Assembly: GCA_946800325.1 (NCBI GenBank)
Contig: CAMPEJ010000003.1
Location: forward strand, 372,001 to 436,000
DNA: 64,000 bases
Direction of reading: 5' to 3'
Source: Luzula sylvatica
Lineage: Eukaryota; Streptophyta; Magnoliopsida; Poales; Juncaceae
Below the pieces are notes generated by a model. It had not been told where the DNA came from. It searched no databases and saw nothing but the letters and a program-made list of their open reading frames with translations. Every line of letters begins with the position of its first letter. Position 1 is the stretch's first letter. The position numbers and the translations under genes are program-made. This document shows, piece by piece, positions 12,501-23,801 of this stretch.

Positions 12501-15500
12501 TGTTTTGAATCGAAAAACAAACTTTCTTAGTGTTTGTAAATTTTGGTGAAATGTTATGTAGTAAAAGATACGATTCAAATGATCTTAAAATACATTATTT
12601 GAACTCCCCAAAACATAAACAGATTGTTTTGAATCGAAAAACAAACTTTCTTAGTGTTTGTAAATTTTGGTGAAATGTTATGTGGTAAAAGATTCGATTC
12701 GAATGATCTAAAAATACGTTATTTGAACTCCCCAAAGCATAAACAAATTGTTTTGAATCGAAAAACAAACTGTCTTAGTGTTTGTAAATTTTGGTGAAAT
12801 GTTATGTGGTAAAAGATACGATTCAAATTATCTCAAAATACGTTATTTGAACTCCCCAAAGCATAAACAGATTGTTTGAATCGAAAAACAAACTTTCTTA
12901 GTGTTTGTTAATTTTGGTGAAATGTTATGTGGTAAAAGATACGATTCAAATGATCTCAAAATACGTTATTTGAACTCCCCAAAGCATAAACAGATTGTTT
13001 TGAATCGAAAAACAAACTTTCTTAGTGTTTGTAAATTTTGGTGAAATGTTATGTAGTAAAAGATACGATTCAAATGATCTCAAAATACGTTATTTGAACT
13101 CCCCAAAGCATAAACAGATTGTTTTGAATCGAAAAACAAACTTTCTTAGTGTTTGTAAATTTTGGTGAAATGTTATGTGGTAAAAGATACGATTCGAATG
13201 ATCTAAAAATATGTTATTTGAACACCCCAAAGCATAAAAAATTGTTTTGAATCGAAAAACAAACTTTCTTAGTGTTTGTAAATTTTGGTGAAATGTTATG
13301 TGGTAAAAGATACGATTCGAATGATCTAAAAATATGTTATTTGAACTCCCCAAAGCATAAAAAATTGTTTTGAATCGAAAAACAAACTTTCTTAGTGTTT
13401 GTAAATTTTGGTGAAATGTTATGTGGTAAAAGATACGATTCGAATGATCTAAAAATATGTTATTTGAACTCCCCAAAGCATAAACGAATTGTTTTGAATC
13501 GAAAAACAAACTTTCTTAGTGTTTGTAAATTTTGGTGAAATGTTATGTGGTAAAAGATACGATTCCAATGATCTCAAAATACGTTATTTGAACTCCCCAA
13601 AGCATAAACAGATTGTTTTGAATCGAAAAACAAACTTTCTTAGTGTTTGTAAATTTTGGTGAAATGTTATGTAGTAAAAGATACGATTCAAATGATCTCA
13701 AAATACGTTATTTGAACTCCCCAAAGCATAAACAGATTGTTTTGAATCGAAAAACAAACTTTCTTAGTGTTTGTAAATATTGGTGAAATATTATGTCGTA
13801 AAAGATACGATTCAAATGATCTCAAAATACGTTATTTGAACTCCCCAAACCATAAACAAATTGTTTTGAATCGAAAAACAAACTTTCTTAGTGTTTGTAA
13901 ATTTTGGTAAAATGTTATGTGGGAAAAGATACGATTCAAATGATCTCAAAATACGTTATTTGAACTCCCCAAAGCATAAACAGATTGTTTTGAATCGAAA
14001 AACAAACTTTCTTAGTGTTTGTAAATTTTGGTGAAATATTATGTAGTAAAAGATACGATTCAAATGATCTCAAAATACGTTATTTGAACTCCCCAAAGCG
14101 TAAACAAATTGTTTTGAATCGAAAAACAAACTTTCTTAGTGTTTGTAAATTTTGGTGAAATGTTATGTGGTAAAAGATACGATTCAAATGATCTAAAAAT
14201 ACGTTATTTGAACTCCCCAAAGCATAAACAAATTGTTTTGAATCGAAAAACAAACTGTCTTAGTGTTTGTAAATTTTGGTGAAATGTTATGTGGTAAAAG
14301 ATACGATTCAAATGATCTCAAAATACGTTATTTGAACTCCCCAAAGCATAAACAGATTGTTTTGAATCGAAAAACAAACTTTCTTAGTGTTTGTAAATTT
14401 TGGTGAAATGTTATGTGGTAAAAGATACGATTCAAATGATCTCAAAATACGTTATTTGAACTCCCCAAAGCATAAACAAATTGTTTTGAATCGAAAAACA
14501 AACTTTCTTAGTGTTTGTAAATTTTGGTGAAATGTTATGTGGTAAAAGATACGATTCAAATGATCTCAAAATACGTTATTTGAACTCCCCAAAGCATAAA
14601 CAGATTGTTTTGAATCGAAAAACAAACTTTCTTAGTGTTTGTAAATTTTGGTGAAATGTTATGTGGTAAAAGATACAATTCAAATGATCTCAAAATACGT
14701 TATTTGAACTCCCCAAAGCATAAACAGATTGTTTTGAATCGAAAAACAAACTTTCTTAGTGTTTGTAAATTTTGGTGAAATATTATGTAGTAAAAGAAAC
14801 GATTCCAATGATCTCAAAATACGTTATTTGAACTCCACAAAGCATAAACAGATTGTTTTGAATCGAAAAACAAACTTTCTTAGTGTTTGTAAATTTTGGT
14901 GAAATGTTATGTAGTAAAAGATACGATTCAAATGATCTCAAAATACGTTATTCGAACTCCCCAAAGCATAAACAGATTGTTTTGAATCGAAAAACAAACT
15001 TTCTTTGTGTTTGTAAATTTTGGTGAAATGTTATGTAGTAAAAGAAATGATTCCAATGATCTCAAAATACGTTATTTGAACTCCCCAAAGCATAAACAAA
15101 TTGTTTTGAATCGAAAAACAAACTTTCTTAGTGTTTGTAAATTTTGGTGAAATGTTATGTGGTAAAAGATACGATTCAAATGATCTCAAAATACGTTATT
15201 TGATCTCCCCAAAGCATAAACAAATTGTTTTGAATCGAAAAACAAACTGTCTTAGTGTTTGTAAATTTTGGTGAAATGTTATGTGGTAAAAGATACGATT
15301 CAAATGATCAAAAAATCCCCAAAGCATAAACAAATTGTTTTGAATCGAAAAACAAACTTTCTTAGTGTTTGTAAATTTTGGTGAAATGTTATGTGGTAAA
15401 AGATACGATTCAAATGGTCAAAAAATACGTTATTTGATCTCCCCAAAGCATAAACAAATTGTTTTGAATCGAAAAACAAACTGTCTTAGTGTTTGTAAAT

Positions 15501-15877
15501 TTTGGTGAAAAGTTATGTAGTAAAAGATACGATTCAAATGATCTCAAAATACGTTATTTGAACTCCCCAAAGCGTAAACAAATGGTTTTGAATCGAAAAA
15601 CAAACTTTCTTAGTGTTTGTAAATTTTGGTGAAATATTATGTAGTAAAAGATACGATTCAAATGATCTCAAAATACGTTATTTGAACTCCCCAAAGCGTA
15701 AACAAATTGTTTTGAATCGAAAAACAAACTTTCTTAGTGTTTGTAAATTTTGGTGAAATGTTATGTGGTAAAAGATACGATTCAAATGATCTAAAAATAC
15801 GTTATTTGAACTCCCCAAAGCATAAACAAATTGTTTTGAATCGAAAAACAAACTGTCTTAGTGTTTGTAAATTTTGG
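9523..15877. repeat. 77-monomer super-repeat, copy 2
   Basis: Second copy of the segment at 1-6355, offset 9522 bp. Copy-specific changes seen by eye include AGTCG near 11642, ATTATG for GTTATG near 14780 and AATGGTCA near 15413. The match fades at 15.88-16.0 kb, where the next units carry a GATCCC variant while copy 1 continues with CTTAAAATACA units. The two copies are not adjacent: 3.2 kb of related but differently ordered units lie between them. Confidence 0.88.
15298..15332. repeat. 110-bp monomer with 14-bp deletion (copy 2)
   Basis: Identical deletion junction at 15316, exactly 9522 bp from the first. A shared rare deletion is strong evidence that the two segments descend from one amplified block. 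Confidence 0.85.
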
Positions 15878-17059
15878 TGAAATATTATGTGGTAAAAGAT
15901 ACGATTCAAATGATCTCAAAATACGTTATTTGAACTCCCCAAAGCATAAACAGATTGTTTTGAATCGAAAAACAAACTTTCTTAGTGTTTGTAAATTTTG
16001 GTGAAATGTTATGTGGTAAAAGATACGATTCAAATGATCCCAAAATACGTTATTTGAACTCCCCAAAGCATAAACAGATTGTTTTGAATCGAAAAACAAA
16101 CTTTCTTAGTGTTTGTAAATTTTGGTGAAATGTTATGTGGTAAAAGATACGATTCAAATGATCTCAAAATACGTTATTTGAACTCCCCAAAGCATAAACG
16201 CATTGTTTTGAATCGAAAAACAAACTTTCTTAGTGTTTGTAAATTTTGGTGAAATGTTATGTGGTAAAAGATACGATTCAAATGATCTCAAAATACGTTA
16301 TTTGAACTCCCCAAAGCATAAACAGATTGTTTTGAATCGAAAAACAAACTTTCTTAGTGTTTGTAAATTTTGGTGAAATATTATGTAGTAAAAGATACGA
16401 TTCAAATGATCTCAAAATACGTTATTTGAACTCCCCAAAGCGTAAACAAATTGCTTTGAATCGAAAAACAAACTTTCTTAGTGTTTGTAAGTTTTGGTGA
16501 AATGTTATGTGGTAAAAGATACGATTCGAATGATCTAAAAATACGTTATTTGAACTCCCCAAAGCATAAACAAATTGTTTTGAATCGAAAAACAAACTGG
16601 CTTAGTGTTTGTAAATTTTGGTGAAATGTTATGTGGTAAAAGATACGATTCAAATGATCTCAAAATACGTTATTTGAACTCCCCAAAGCATAAACAGATT
16701 GTTTTGAAAAACAAACTTTCTTAGTGTTTGTAAATTTTGGTGAAATGTTATGTGGTAAAAGATAAAATTCAAATGATCTCAAAATACGTTATTTGAACTC
16801 CCCAAAGCATAAACAGATTGTTTTGAATCGAAAAACAAACTTTCTTAGTGTTTGTAAATTTTGGTGAAATGTTATGTAGTAAAAGAAACGATTCCAATGA
16901 TCTCAAAATACGTTATTTGAACTCCACAAAGCATAAACAGATTGTTTTGAATCGAAAAACAAACTTTCTTAGTGCTTGTAAATTTTGGTGAAATGTTATG
17001 TAGTAAAAGATACGATTCAAATGATCTCAAAATACGTTATTCGAACTCCCCAAAGCATA
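15878..17059. repeat. Mosaic satellite between super-repeat copy 2 and the 28-monomer repeats
   Basis: Ordinary 124-bp units with an order resembling the start of the 22-monomer HOR at 25.3 kb. They include a GATCCC unit near 16038, a CTGGCTT unit near 16597, a 5-bp deletion unit at 16701, a GATAAAATTC unit and a GTGCTTG unit near 16973. This is the leftmost example of that module. No other content is visible. Confidence 0.75.
16701..16712. repeat. 5-bp deletion monomer (119 bp), site 1
   Basis: Reads GTTTTGAAAAAC where the consensus has GTTTTGAATCGAAAAAC. The five lost bases lie between two GAA triplets, as expected for slippage between short direct repeats. The next unit carries GATAAAATTC, and this pair is a module marker. 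Confidence 0.85.
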
Positions 17060-19100
17060 AACAGATTGTTTTGAATCGAAAAACAAACTTTCTTTGTGTT
17101 TGTAAATTTTGGTGAAATGTTATGTAGTAAAAGAAACGATTCCAATGATCTCAAAATACGTTATTTGAACTCCCCAAAGCATAAACAAATTGTTTTGAAT
17201 CGAAAAACAAACTTTCTTAGTGTTTGTAAATTTTGGTGAAATGTTATGTGGTAAAAGATACGATTCGAATGATCTAAAAATATGTTATTTGAACTCCCCA
17301 AAGCATAAACAAATTGTTTTGAATCAAAAAACAAACTTTCTTAGTGTTTCTAAATTTTGGTGAAATGTTATGTGGTAAAAGATACGATTCAAATGATCTC
17401 AAAATACGTTATTTGAACTCCCCAAAGCATAAACAGATTGATTTGAATCGAAAAACAAACTTTCTTAGTGTTTGTAAATTTTGGTGAAAAGTTATGTAGT
17501 AAAAGATACGATTCAAATGATCTCAAAATACGTTATTTGAACTCCCCAAAGCGTAAACAAATTGTTTTGAATCGAAAAACAAACTTTCTTAGTGTTTGTA
17601 AATTTTGGTGAAATGTTATGTGGTAAAAGATACGATTCAAATGATCAAAAAATACGTTATTTGATCTCCCCAAAGCATAAACAAATTGTTTTGAATCGAA
17701 AAACAAACTGTCTTAGTGTTTGTAAATTTTGGTGAAAAGTTATGTAGTAAAAGATACGATTCAAATGATCTCAAAATACGTTATTTGAACTCCCCAAAGC
17801 ATAAACAGATTGTTTTGAATCGAAAAACAAACTTTCTTAGTGTTTGTAAATTTTGGTGAAATGTTATGTGGTAAAAAGTTATGTAGTAAAAGATACGATT
17901 CAAATGATCTCAAAATACGTTATTTGAACTCCCCAAAGCATAAACAGATTGTTTTGAATCGAAAAACAAACTTTCTTAGTGTTTGTAAATTTTGGTGAAA
18001 TGTTATGTGGTAAAAGATTCGATTCGAATGATCTAAAAATACGTTATTTGAACTCCCCAAAGCATAAACAAATTGTTTTGAATCGAAAAACAAACTGTCT
18101 TAGTGTTTGTAAATTTTGGTGAAATGTTATGTGGTAAAAGATACGATTCAATTGATCTCAAAATACGTTATTTGAACTCCCCAAAGCATAAACAGATTGT
18201 TTTGAATCGAAAAACAAACTGTCTTAGTGTTTGTAAATTTTGGTGAAATGTTATGTGGTAAAAGATACGATTCAAATGATCTCAAAATACGTTATTTGAA
18301 CTCCCCAAAGCATAAACAGATTGTTTTGAATCGAAAAACAAACTTTCTTAGTGTTTGTAAATTTTGGTGAAATGTTATGTAGTAAAAGATACGATTCAAA
18401 TGATCTCAAAATACGTTATTTGAACTCCCCAAAGCATAAACAGATTGTTTTGAATCGAAAAACAAACTTTCTTAGTGTTTGTAAATTTTGGTGAAATGTT
18501 ATGTGGTAAAAGATTCGATTCGAATGATCTAAAAATACGTTATTTGAACTCCCCAAAGCATAAACAAATTGTTTTGAATCGAAAAACAAACTGTCTTAGT
18601 GTTTGTAAATTTTGGTGAAATATTATGTGGTAAAAGATACGATTCAAATGATCTCAAAATACGTTATTTGAACTCCCCAAAGCATAAACAGATTGTTTTG
18701 AATCGAAAAACAAACTTTCTTAGTGTTTGTAAATTTTGGTGAAATGTTATGTGGTAAAAGATACGATTCCAATGATCCCAAAATACGTTATTTGAACTCC
18801 CCAAAGCATAAACAGATTGTTTTGAATCGAAAAACAAACTTTCTTAGTGTTTGTAAATTTTGGTGAAATGTTATGTGGTAAAAGATACGATTCAAATGAT
18901 CTCAAAATACGTTATTTGAACTCCCCAAAGCATAAACACATTGTTTTGAATCGAAAAATAAACTTTCTTAGTGTTTGTAAATTTTGGTGAAATGTTATGT
19001 GGTAAAAGATACGATTCAAATGATCTCAAAATACGTTATTTGAACTCCCCAAAGCATAAACAGATTGTTTTGAATCGAAAAACAAACTTTCTTAGTGTTT
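17060..19100. repeat. 28-monomer repeat (period 3500 bp), copy 1
   Basis: Matches 20560-22600 at offset 3500 bp. The offset equals 28 x 124 plus two 15-bp duplications minus two 1-bp deletions. Shared markers: GTGTTTCTAAATTTTGG near 17346 and 20846, the 139-bp unit at 17862 and 21362, GATTCAATTGATCTC near 18145 and 21645, and AAAAATAAAC near 18955 and 22455. Confidence 0.82.
17862..17891. repeat. 15-bp internal duplication (139-bp monomer), site 1
   Basis: TGTTATGTGGTAAAA is followed directly by AGTTATGTAGTAAAA, two 15-bp near-copies where normal units have one. The second half carries the A of the neighbouring AAGTTATGTAGT unit type, so it may come from unequal joining of two monomer types. 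Confidence 0.85.
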
Positions 19101-19334
19101 GTAAATTTTGGTGAAATATTATGTAGTAAAAGATACGATTCAAATGATCTCAAAATACGTTATTTGAACTCCCCAAAGCGTAAACAAATTGCTTTGAATC
19201 GAAAAACAAACTTTCTTAGTGTTTGTAAATTTTGGTGAAATGTTATGTGGTAAAAGATACGATTCAAATGATCTAAAAATACGTTATTTGAACTCCCCAA
19301 AGCATAAACAAATTGTTTTGAATCGAAAAACAAA

Positions 19335-20110
19335 CTGTCTTAGTGTTTGTAAATTTTGGTGAAAAGTTATGTAGTAAAAGATACGATTCAAATGATCTCA
19401 AAATACGTTATTTGAACTCCCCAAAGCATAAACAGATTGTTTTGAATCGAAAAACAAACTTTCTTAGTGTTTGTAAATTTTGGTGAAATGTTATGTGGTA
19501 AAAAGTTATGTAGTAAAAGATACGATTCAAATGATCTCAAAATACGTTATTTGAACTCCCCAAAGCATAAACAGATTGTTTTGAATCGAAAAACAAACTT
19601 TCTTAGTGTTTGTAAATTTTGGTGAAATGTTATGTGGTAAAAGATTCGATTCGAATGATCTAAAAATACGTTATTTGAACTCCCCAAAGCATAAACAAAT
19701 TGTTTTGAATCGAAAAACAAACTGTCTTAGTGTTTGTAAATTTTGGTGAAATGTTATGTGGTAAAAGATACGATTCAATTGATCTCAAAATACGTTATTT
19801 GAACTCCCCAAAGCATAAACAGATTGTTTTGAATCGAAAAACAAACTGTCTTAGTGTTTGTAAATTTTGGTGAAATGTTATGTGGTAAAAGATACGATTC
19901 AAATGATCTCAAAATACGTTATTTGAACTCCCCAAAGCATAAACAGATTGTTTTGAATCGAAAAACAAACTTTCTTAGTGTTTGTAAATTTTGGTGAAAT
20001 GTTATGTAGTAAAAGATACGATTCAAATGATCTCAAAATACGTTATTTGAACTCCCCAAAGCATAAACAGATTGTTTTGAATCGAAAAACAAACTTTCTT
20101 AGTGTTTGTA
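19335..20110. repeat. Third copy of the 139-bp monomer segment (offset 1627)
   Basis: Matches about 17.71-18.48 kb at offset 1627 bp (13 x 124 plus 15). It holds the 15-bp duplication and the GATTCAATTGATCTC unit near 19772. Its presence between the two 3500-bp copies shows nested amplification. Confidence 0.78.
19489..19518. repeat. 15-bp internal duplication (139-bp monomer), site 2
   Basis: Same duplication junction as the unit at 17862, lying 1627 bp downstream. Confidence 0.85.
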
Positions 20111-20116
20111 AATTTT

Positions 20117-20600
20117 GGTGAAATGTTATGTAGTAAAAGATACGATTCAAATGATCTCAAAATACGTTATTTGAACTCCCCAAAGCGTAAACAAATTGTT
20201 TTGAATCGAAAAACAAACTTTCTTAGTGTTTGTAAAATTTGGTGAAATGTTATGTGGTAAAAGATACGATTCGAATGATCTAAAAATATGTTATTTGAAC
20301 TCCCCAAAGCATAAAAAATTGTTTTTAATCGAAAAACAAACTTTCTTAGTGTTTGTAAATTTTGGTGAAATGTTATGTGGTAAAAGATACGATTCGAATG
20401 ATCTAAAAATATGTTATTTGAACTTCCCAAAGCATAAACGAATTGTTTTGAATCGAAAAACAAACTTTCTTAGTGTTTGTAAATTTTGGGAAATGTTATG
20501 TGGTAAAAGATACGATTCAAATGATCTCAAAATACGTTATTTGAACTCCCCAAAGCATAAACAGATTGTTTTGAATCGAAAAACAAACTTTCTTTGTGTT
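20117..20600. repeat. Four-monomer block with A6 unit, copy 1 (offset 2493)
   Basis: Matches 22610-23093 at offset 2493 bp (20 x 124 plus 15 minus 2). It contains TGTAAAATTTGG, a 123-bp A6 unit reading TTTTTAATCG, and a 123-bp unit with TTTTGGGAAATG. Two 1-bp deletions in nearby units open reading frames on both strands here (20167-20463 minus and 20226-20615 plus), which I regard as spurious. Confidence 0.78.
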
Positions 20601-22600
20601 TGTAAATTTTGGTGAAATGTTATGTAGTAAAAGAAACGATTCCAATGATCTCAAAATACGTTATTTGAACTCCCCAAAGCATAAACAAATTGTTTTGAAT
20701 CGAAAAACAAACTTTCTTAGTGTTTGTAAATTTTGGTGAAATGTTATGTGGTAAAAGATACGATTCGAATGATCTAAAAATATGTTATTTGAACTCCCCA
20801 AAGCATAAACAAATTGTTTTGAATCAAAAAACAAACTTTCTTAGTGTTTCTAAATTTTGGTGAAATGTTATGTGGTAAAAGATACGATTCAAATGATCTC
20901 AAAATACGTTATTTGAACTCCCCAAAGCATAAACAGATTGATTTGAATCGAAAAACAAACTTTCTTAGTGTTTGTAAATTTTGGTGAAAAGTTATGTAGT
21001 AAAAGATACGATTCAAATGATCTCAAAATACGTTATTTGAACTCCCCAAAGCGTAAACAAATTGTTTTGAATCGAAAAACAAACTTTCTTAGTGTTTGTA
21101 AATTTTGGTGAAATGTTATGTGGTAAAAGATACGATTCAAATGATCAAAAAATACGTTATTTGATCTCCCCAAAGCATAAACAAATTGTTTTGAATCGAA
21201 AAACAAACTGTCTTAGTGTTTGTAAATTTTGGTGAAAAGTTATGTAGTAAAAGATACGATTCAAATGATCTCAAAATACGTTATTTGAACTCCCCAAAGC
21301 ATAAACAGATTGTTTTGAATCGAAAAACAAACTTTCTTAGTGTTTGTAAATTTTGGTGAAATGTTATGTGGTAAAAAGTTATGTAGTAAAAGATACGATT
21401 CAAATGATCTCAAAATACGTTATTTGAACTCCCCAAAGCATAAACAGATTGTTTTGAATCGAAAAACAAACTTTCTTAGTGTTTGTAAATTTTGGTGAAA
21501 TGTTATGTGGTAAAAGATTCGATTCGAATGATCTAAAAATACGTTATTTGAACTCCCCAAAGCATAAACAAATTGTTTTGAATCGAAAAACAAACTGTCT
21601 TAGTGTTTGTAAATTTTGGTGAAATGTTATGTGGTAAAAGATACGATTCAATTGATCTCAAAATACGTTATTTGAACTCCCCAAAGCATAAACAGATTGT
21701 TTTGAATCGAAAAACAAACTGTCTTAGTGTTTGTAAATTTTGGTGAAATGTTATGTGGTAAAAGATACGATTCAAATGATCTCAAAATACGTTATTTGAA
21801 CTCCCCAAAGCATAAACAGATTGTTTTGAATCGAAAAACAAACTTTCTTAGTGTTTGTAAATTTTGGTGAAATGTTATGTAGTAAAAGATACGATTCAAA
21901 TGATCTCAAAATACGTTATTTGAACTCCCCAAAGCATAAACAGATTGTTTTGAATCGAAAAACAAACTTTCTTAGTGTTTGTAAATTTTGGTGAAATGTT
22001 ATGTGGTAAAAGATTCGATTCGAATGATCTAAAAATACGTTATTTGAACTCCCCAAAGCATAAACAAATTGTTTTGAATCGAAAAACAAACTGTCTTAGT
22101 GTTTGTAAATTTTGGTGAAATATTATGTGGTAAAAGATACGATTCAAATGATCTCAAAATACGTTATTTGAACTCCCCAAAGCATAAACAGATTGTTTTG
22201 AATCGAAAAACAAACTTTCTTAGTGTTTGTAAATTTTGGTGAAATGTTATGTGGTAAAAGATACGATTCCAATGATCCCAAAATACGTTATTTGAACTCC
22301 CCAAAGCATAAACAGATTGTTTTGAATCGAAAAACAAACTTTCTTAGTGTTTGTAAATTTTGGTGAAATGTTATGTGGTAAAAGATACGATTCAAATGAT
22401 CTCAAAATACGTTATTTGAACTCCCCAAAGCATAAACACATTGTTTTGAATCGAAAAATAAACTTTCTTAGTGTTTGTAAATTTTGGTGAAATGTTATGT
22501 GGTAAAAGATACGATTCAAATGATCTCAAAATACGTTATTTGAACTCCCCAAAGCATAAACAGATTGTTTTGAATCGAAAAACAAACTTTCTTAGTGTTT
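20560..22600. repeat. 28-monomer repeat (period 3500 bp), copy 2
   Basis: Second copy of 17060-19100. The match ends where copy 1 has an ATTATGTAGT unit followed by ATTGCTTTG, and this copy has GTTATGTAGT followed by ATTGTTTTG. Confidence 0.82.
21362..21391. repeat. 15-bp internal duplication (139-bp monomer), site 3
   Basis: Same 15+15 bp structure, exactly 3500 bp from site 1. Confidence 0.85.
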
Positions 22601-22609
22601 GTAAATTTT

Positions 22610-23093
22610 GGTGAAATGTTATGTAGTAAAAGATACGATTCAAATGATCTCAAAATACGTTATTTGAACTCCCCAAAGCGTAAACAAATTGTTTTGAATC
22701 GAAAAACAAACTTTCTTAGTGTTTGTAAAATTTGGTGAAATGTTATGTGGTAAAAGATACGATTCGAATGATCTAAAAATATGTTATTTGAACTCCCCAA
22801 AGCATAAAAAATTGTTTTTAATCGAAAAACAAACTTTCTTAGTGTTTGTAAATTTTGGTGAAATGTTATGTGGTAAAAGATACGATTCGAATGATCTAAA
22901 AATATGTTATTTGAACTCCCCAAAGCATAAACGAATTGTTTTGAATCGAAAAACAAACTTTCTTAGTGTTTGTAAATTTTGGGAAATGTTATGTGGTAAA
23001 AGATACGATTCAAATGATCTCAAAATACGTTATTTGAACTCCCCAAAGCATAAACAGATTGTTTTGAATCGAAAAACAAACTTTCTTAGTGTT
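22610..23093. repeat. Four-monomer block with A6 unit, copy 2 (offset 2493)
   Basis: Near copy of 20117-20600. One visible difference is AACTCCCC here against AACTTCCC near 20424. The overlapping plus- and minus-strand frames recur with it. Confidence 0.78.
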
Positions 23094-23677
23094 TGTAAAT
23101 TTTGGTGAAATGTTATGTAGTAAAAGATACGATTCAAATGATCTCAAAATACGTTATTTGAACTCCCCAAAGCATAAACAAATTGTTTTGAATCGAAAAA
23201 CAAACTGTCTTAGTGTTTGTAAATTTTGGTGAAATGTTATGTGGTAAAAGATACGATTCAAATGATCTCAAAATACGTTATTTGAACTCCCCAAAGCATA
23301 AACAGATTGTTTTGAATCGAAAAACAAACTTTCTTAGTGTTTGTAAATTTTGGTGAAATGTTATGTAGTAAAAGATACGATTCAAATGATCTCAAAATAC
23401 GTTATTTGAACTCCCCAAAGCATAAACAGATTGTTTTGAATCGAAAAACAAACTTTCTTAGTGTTTGTAAATTTTGGTGAAATGTTATGTGGTAAAAGAT
23501 TCGATTCGAATGATCTAAAAATACGTTATTTGAACTCCCCAAAGCGTAAACAAATTGTTTTGAATCGAAAAACAAACTGTCTTAGTGTTTGTAAATTTTG
23601 GTGAAATGTTATGTGGTAAAAGATACGATTCAAATGATCTCAAAATACGTTATTTGAACTCCCCAAAGCACAAACAG

Positions 23678-23801
23678 ATTGTTTTGAATCGAAAAACAAA
23701 CTTTCTTAGTGTTTGTAAATTTTGGTGAAATGTTATGTGGTAAAAGATACGATTCAAATGATCTCAAAATACGTTATTTGAACTCCCCAAAGCATAAACA
23801 G
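23678..23801. repeat. Reference monomer matching the consensus (124 bp)
   Basis: This unit carries the commonest base at every diagnostic position and can serve as the monomer reference. It starts with ATTGTTTTGAATCG and ends with AAAGCATAAACAG. It contains one TCGA (unit positions 12-15) and one GATC (83-86), so TaqI or MboI/DpnII should cut most units once. It has three CpG dinucleotides, at unit positions 13, 73 and 95. The most constant stretches by eye are TGTTTGTAAATTTTGG (34-49) and AACTCCCCAAAG (104-115). The most variable positions are 26-27, 55, 62, 71-72, 79, 87-88, 95-96, 117 and 122-124. Confidence 0.93.
23679..23699. other. Short dyad (7-bp inverted repeat) near the monomer start
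   Basis: In the reference monomer TTGTTTT (unit positions 2-8) is complementary to AAAACAA (16-22) across a 7-base spacer GAATCGA. The dyad recurs in nearly every unit, hence about every 124 bp. Units with the 5-bp deletion lose most of the spacer. It could form a small hairpin in single strands or act as a protein site. No function is shown by the sequence. Confidence 0.6.

Noticed and set aside
1..15877. Long exact repeats as purely an assembly error
   Set aside because: Copies differ at scattered private bases and are joined by mosaic segments with consistent unit phase, which argues for real structure. Collapse or copy-number error in the most identical pairs (25.3-30.8 kb) cannot be excluded without reads.
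20226..20615. 129-codon plus-strand ORF (also 22719-23108, and 88 codons at 46647-46913)
   Set aside because: It overlaps a minus-strand frame over the same satellite units. Frames open on both strands reflect the low stop density of the unit in some phases together with 1-bp indels.
23678..23801. CENP-B box in the monomer or the GATTCGATTCGAATG variant
   Set aside because: The variant has TTCG but lacks the CGGG half needed for a CENP-B box on either strand.
23678..23801. Promoter-like AT-rich boxes in the monomer
   Set aside because: A and T runs recur every 124 bp without any associated gene. Nothing distinguishes them as promoters, although satellite transcription cannot be ruled out.
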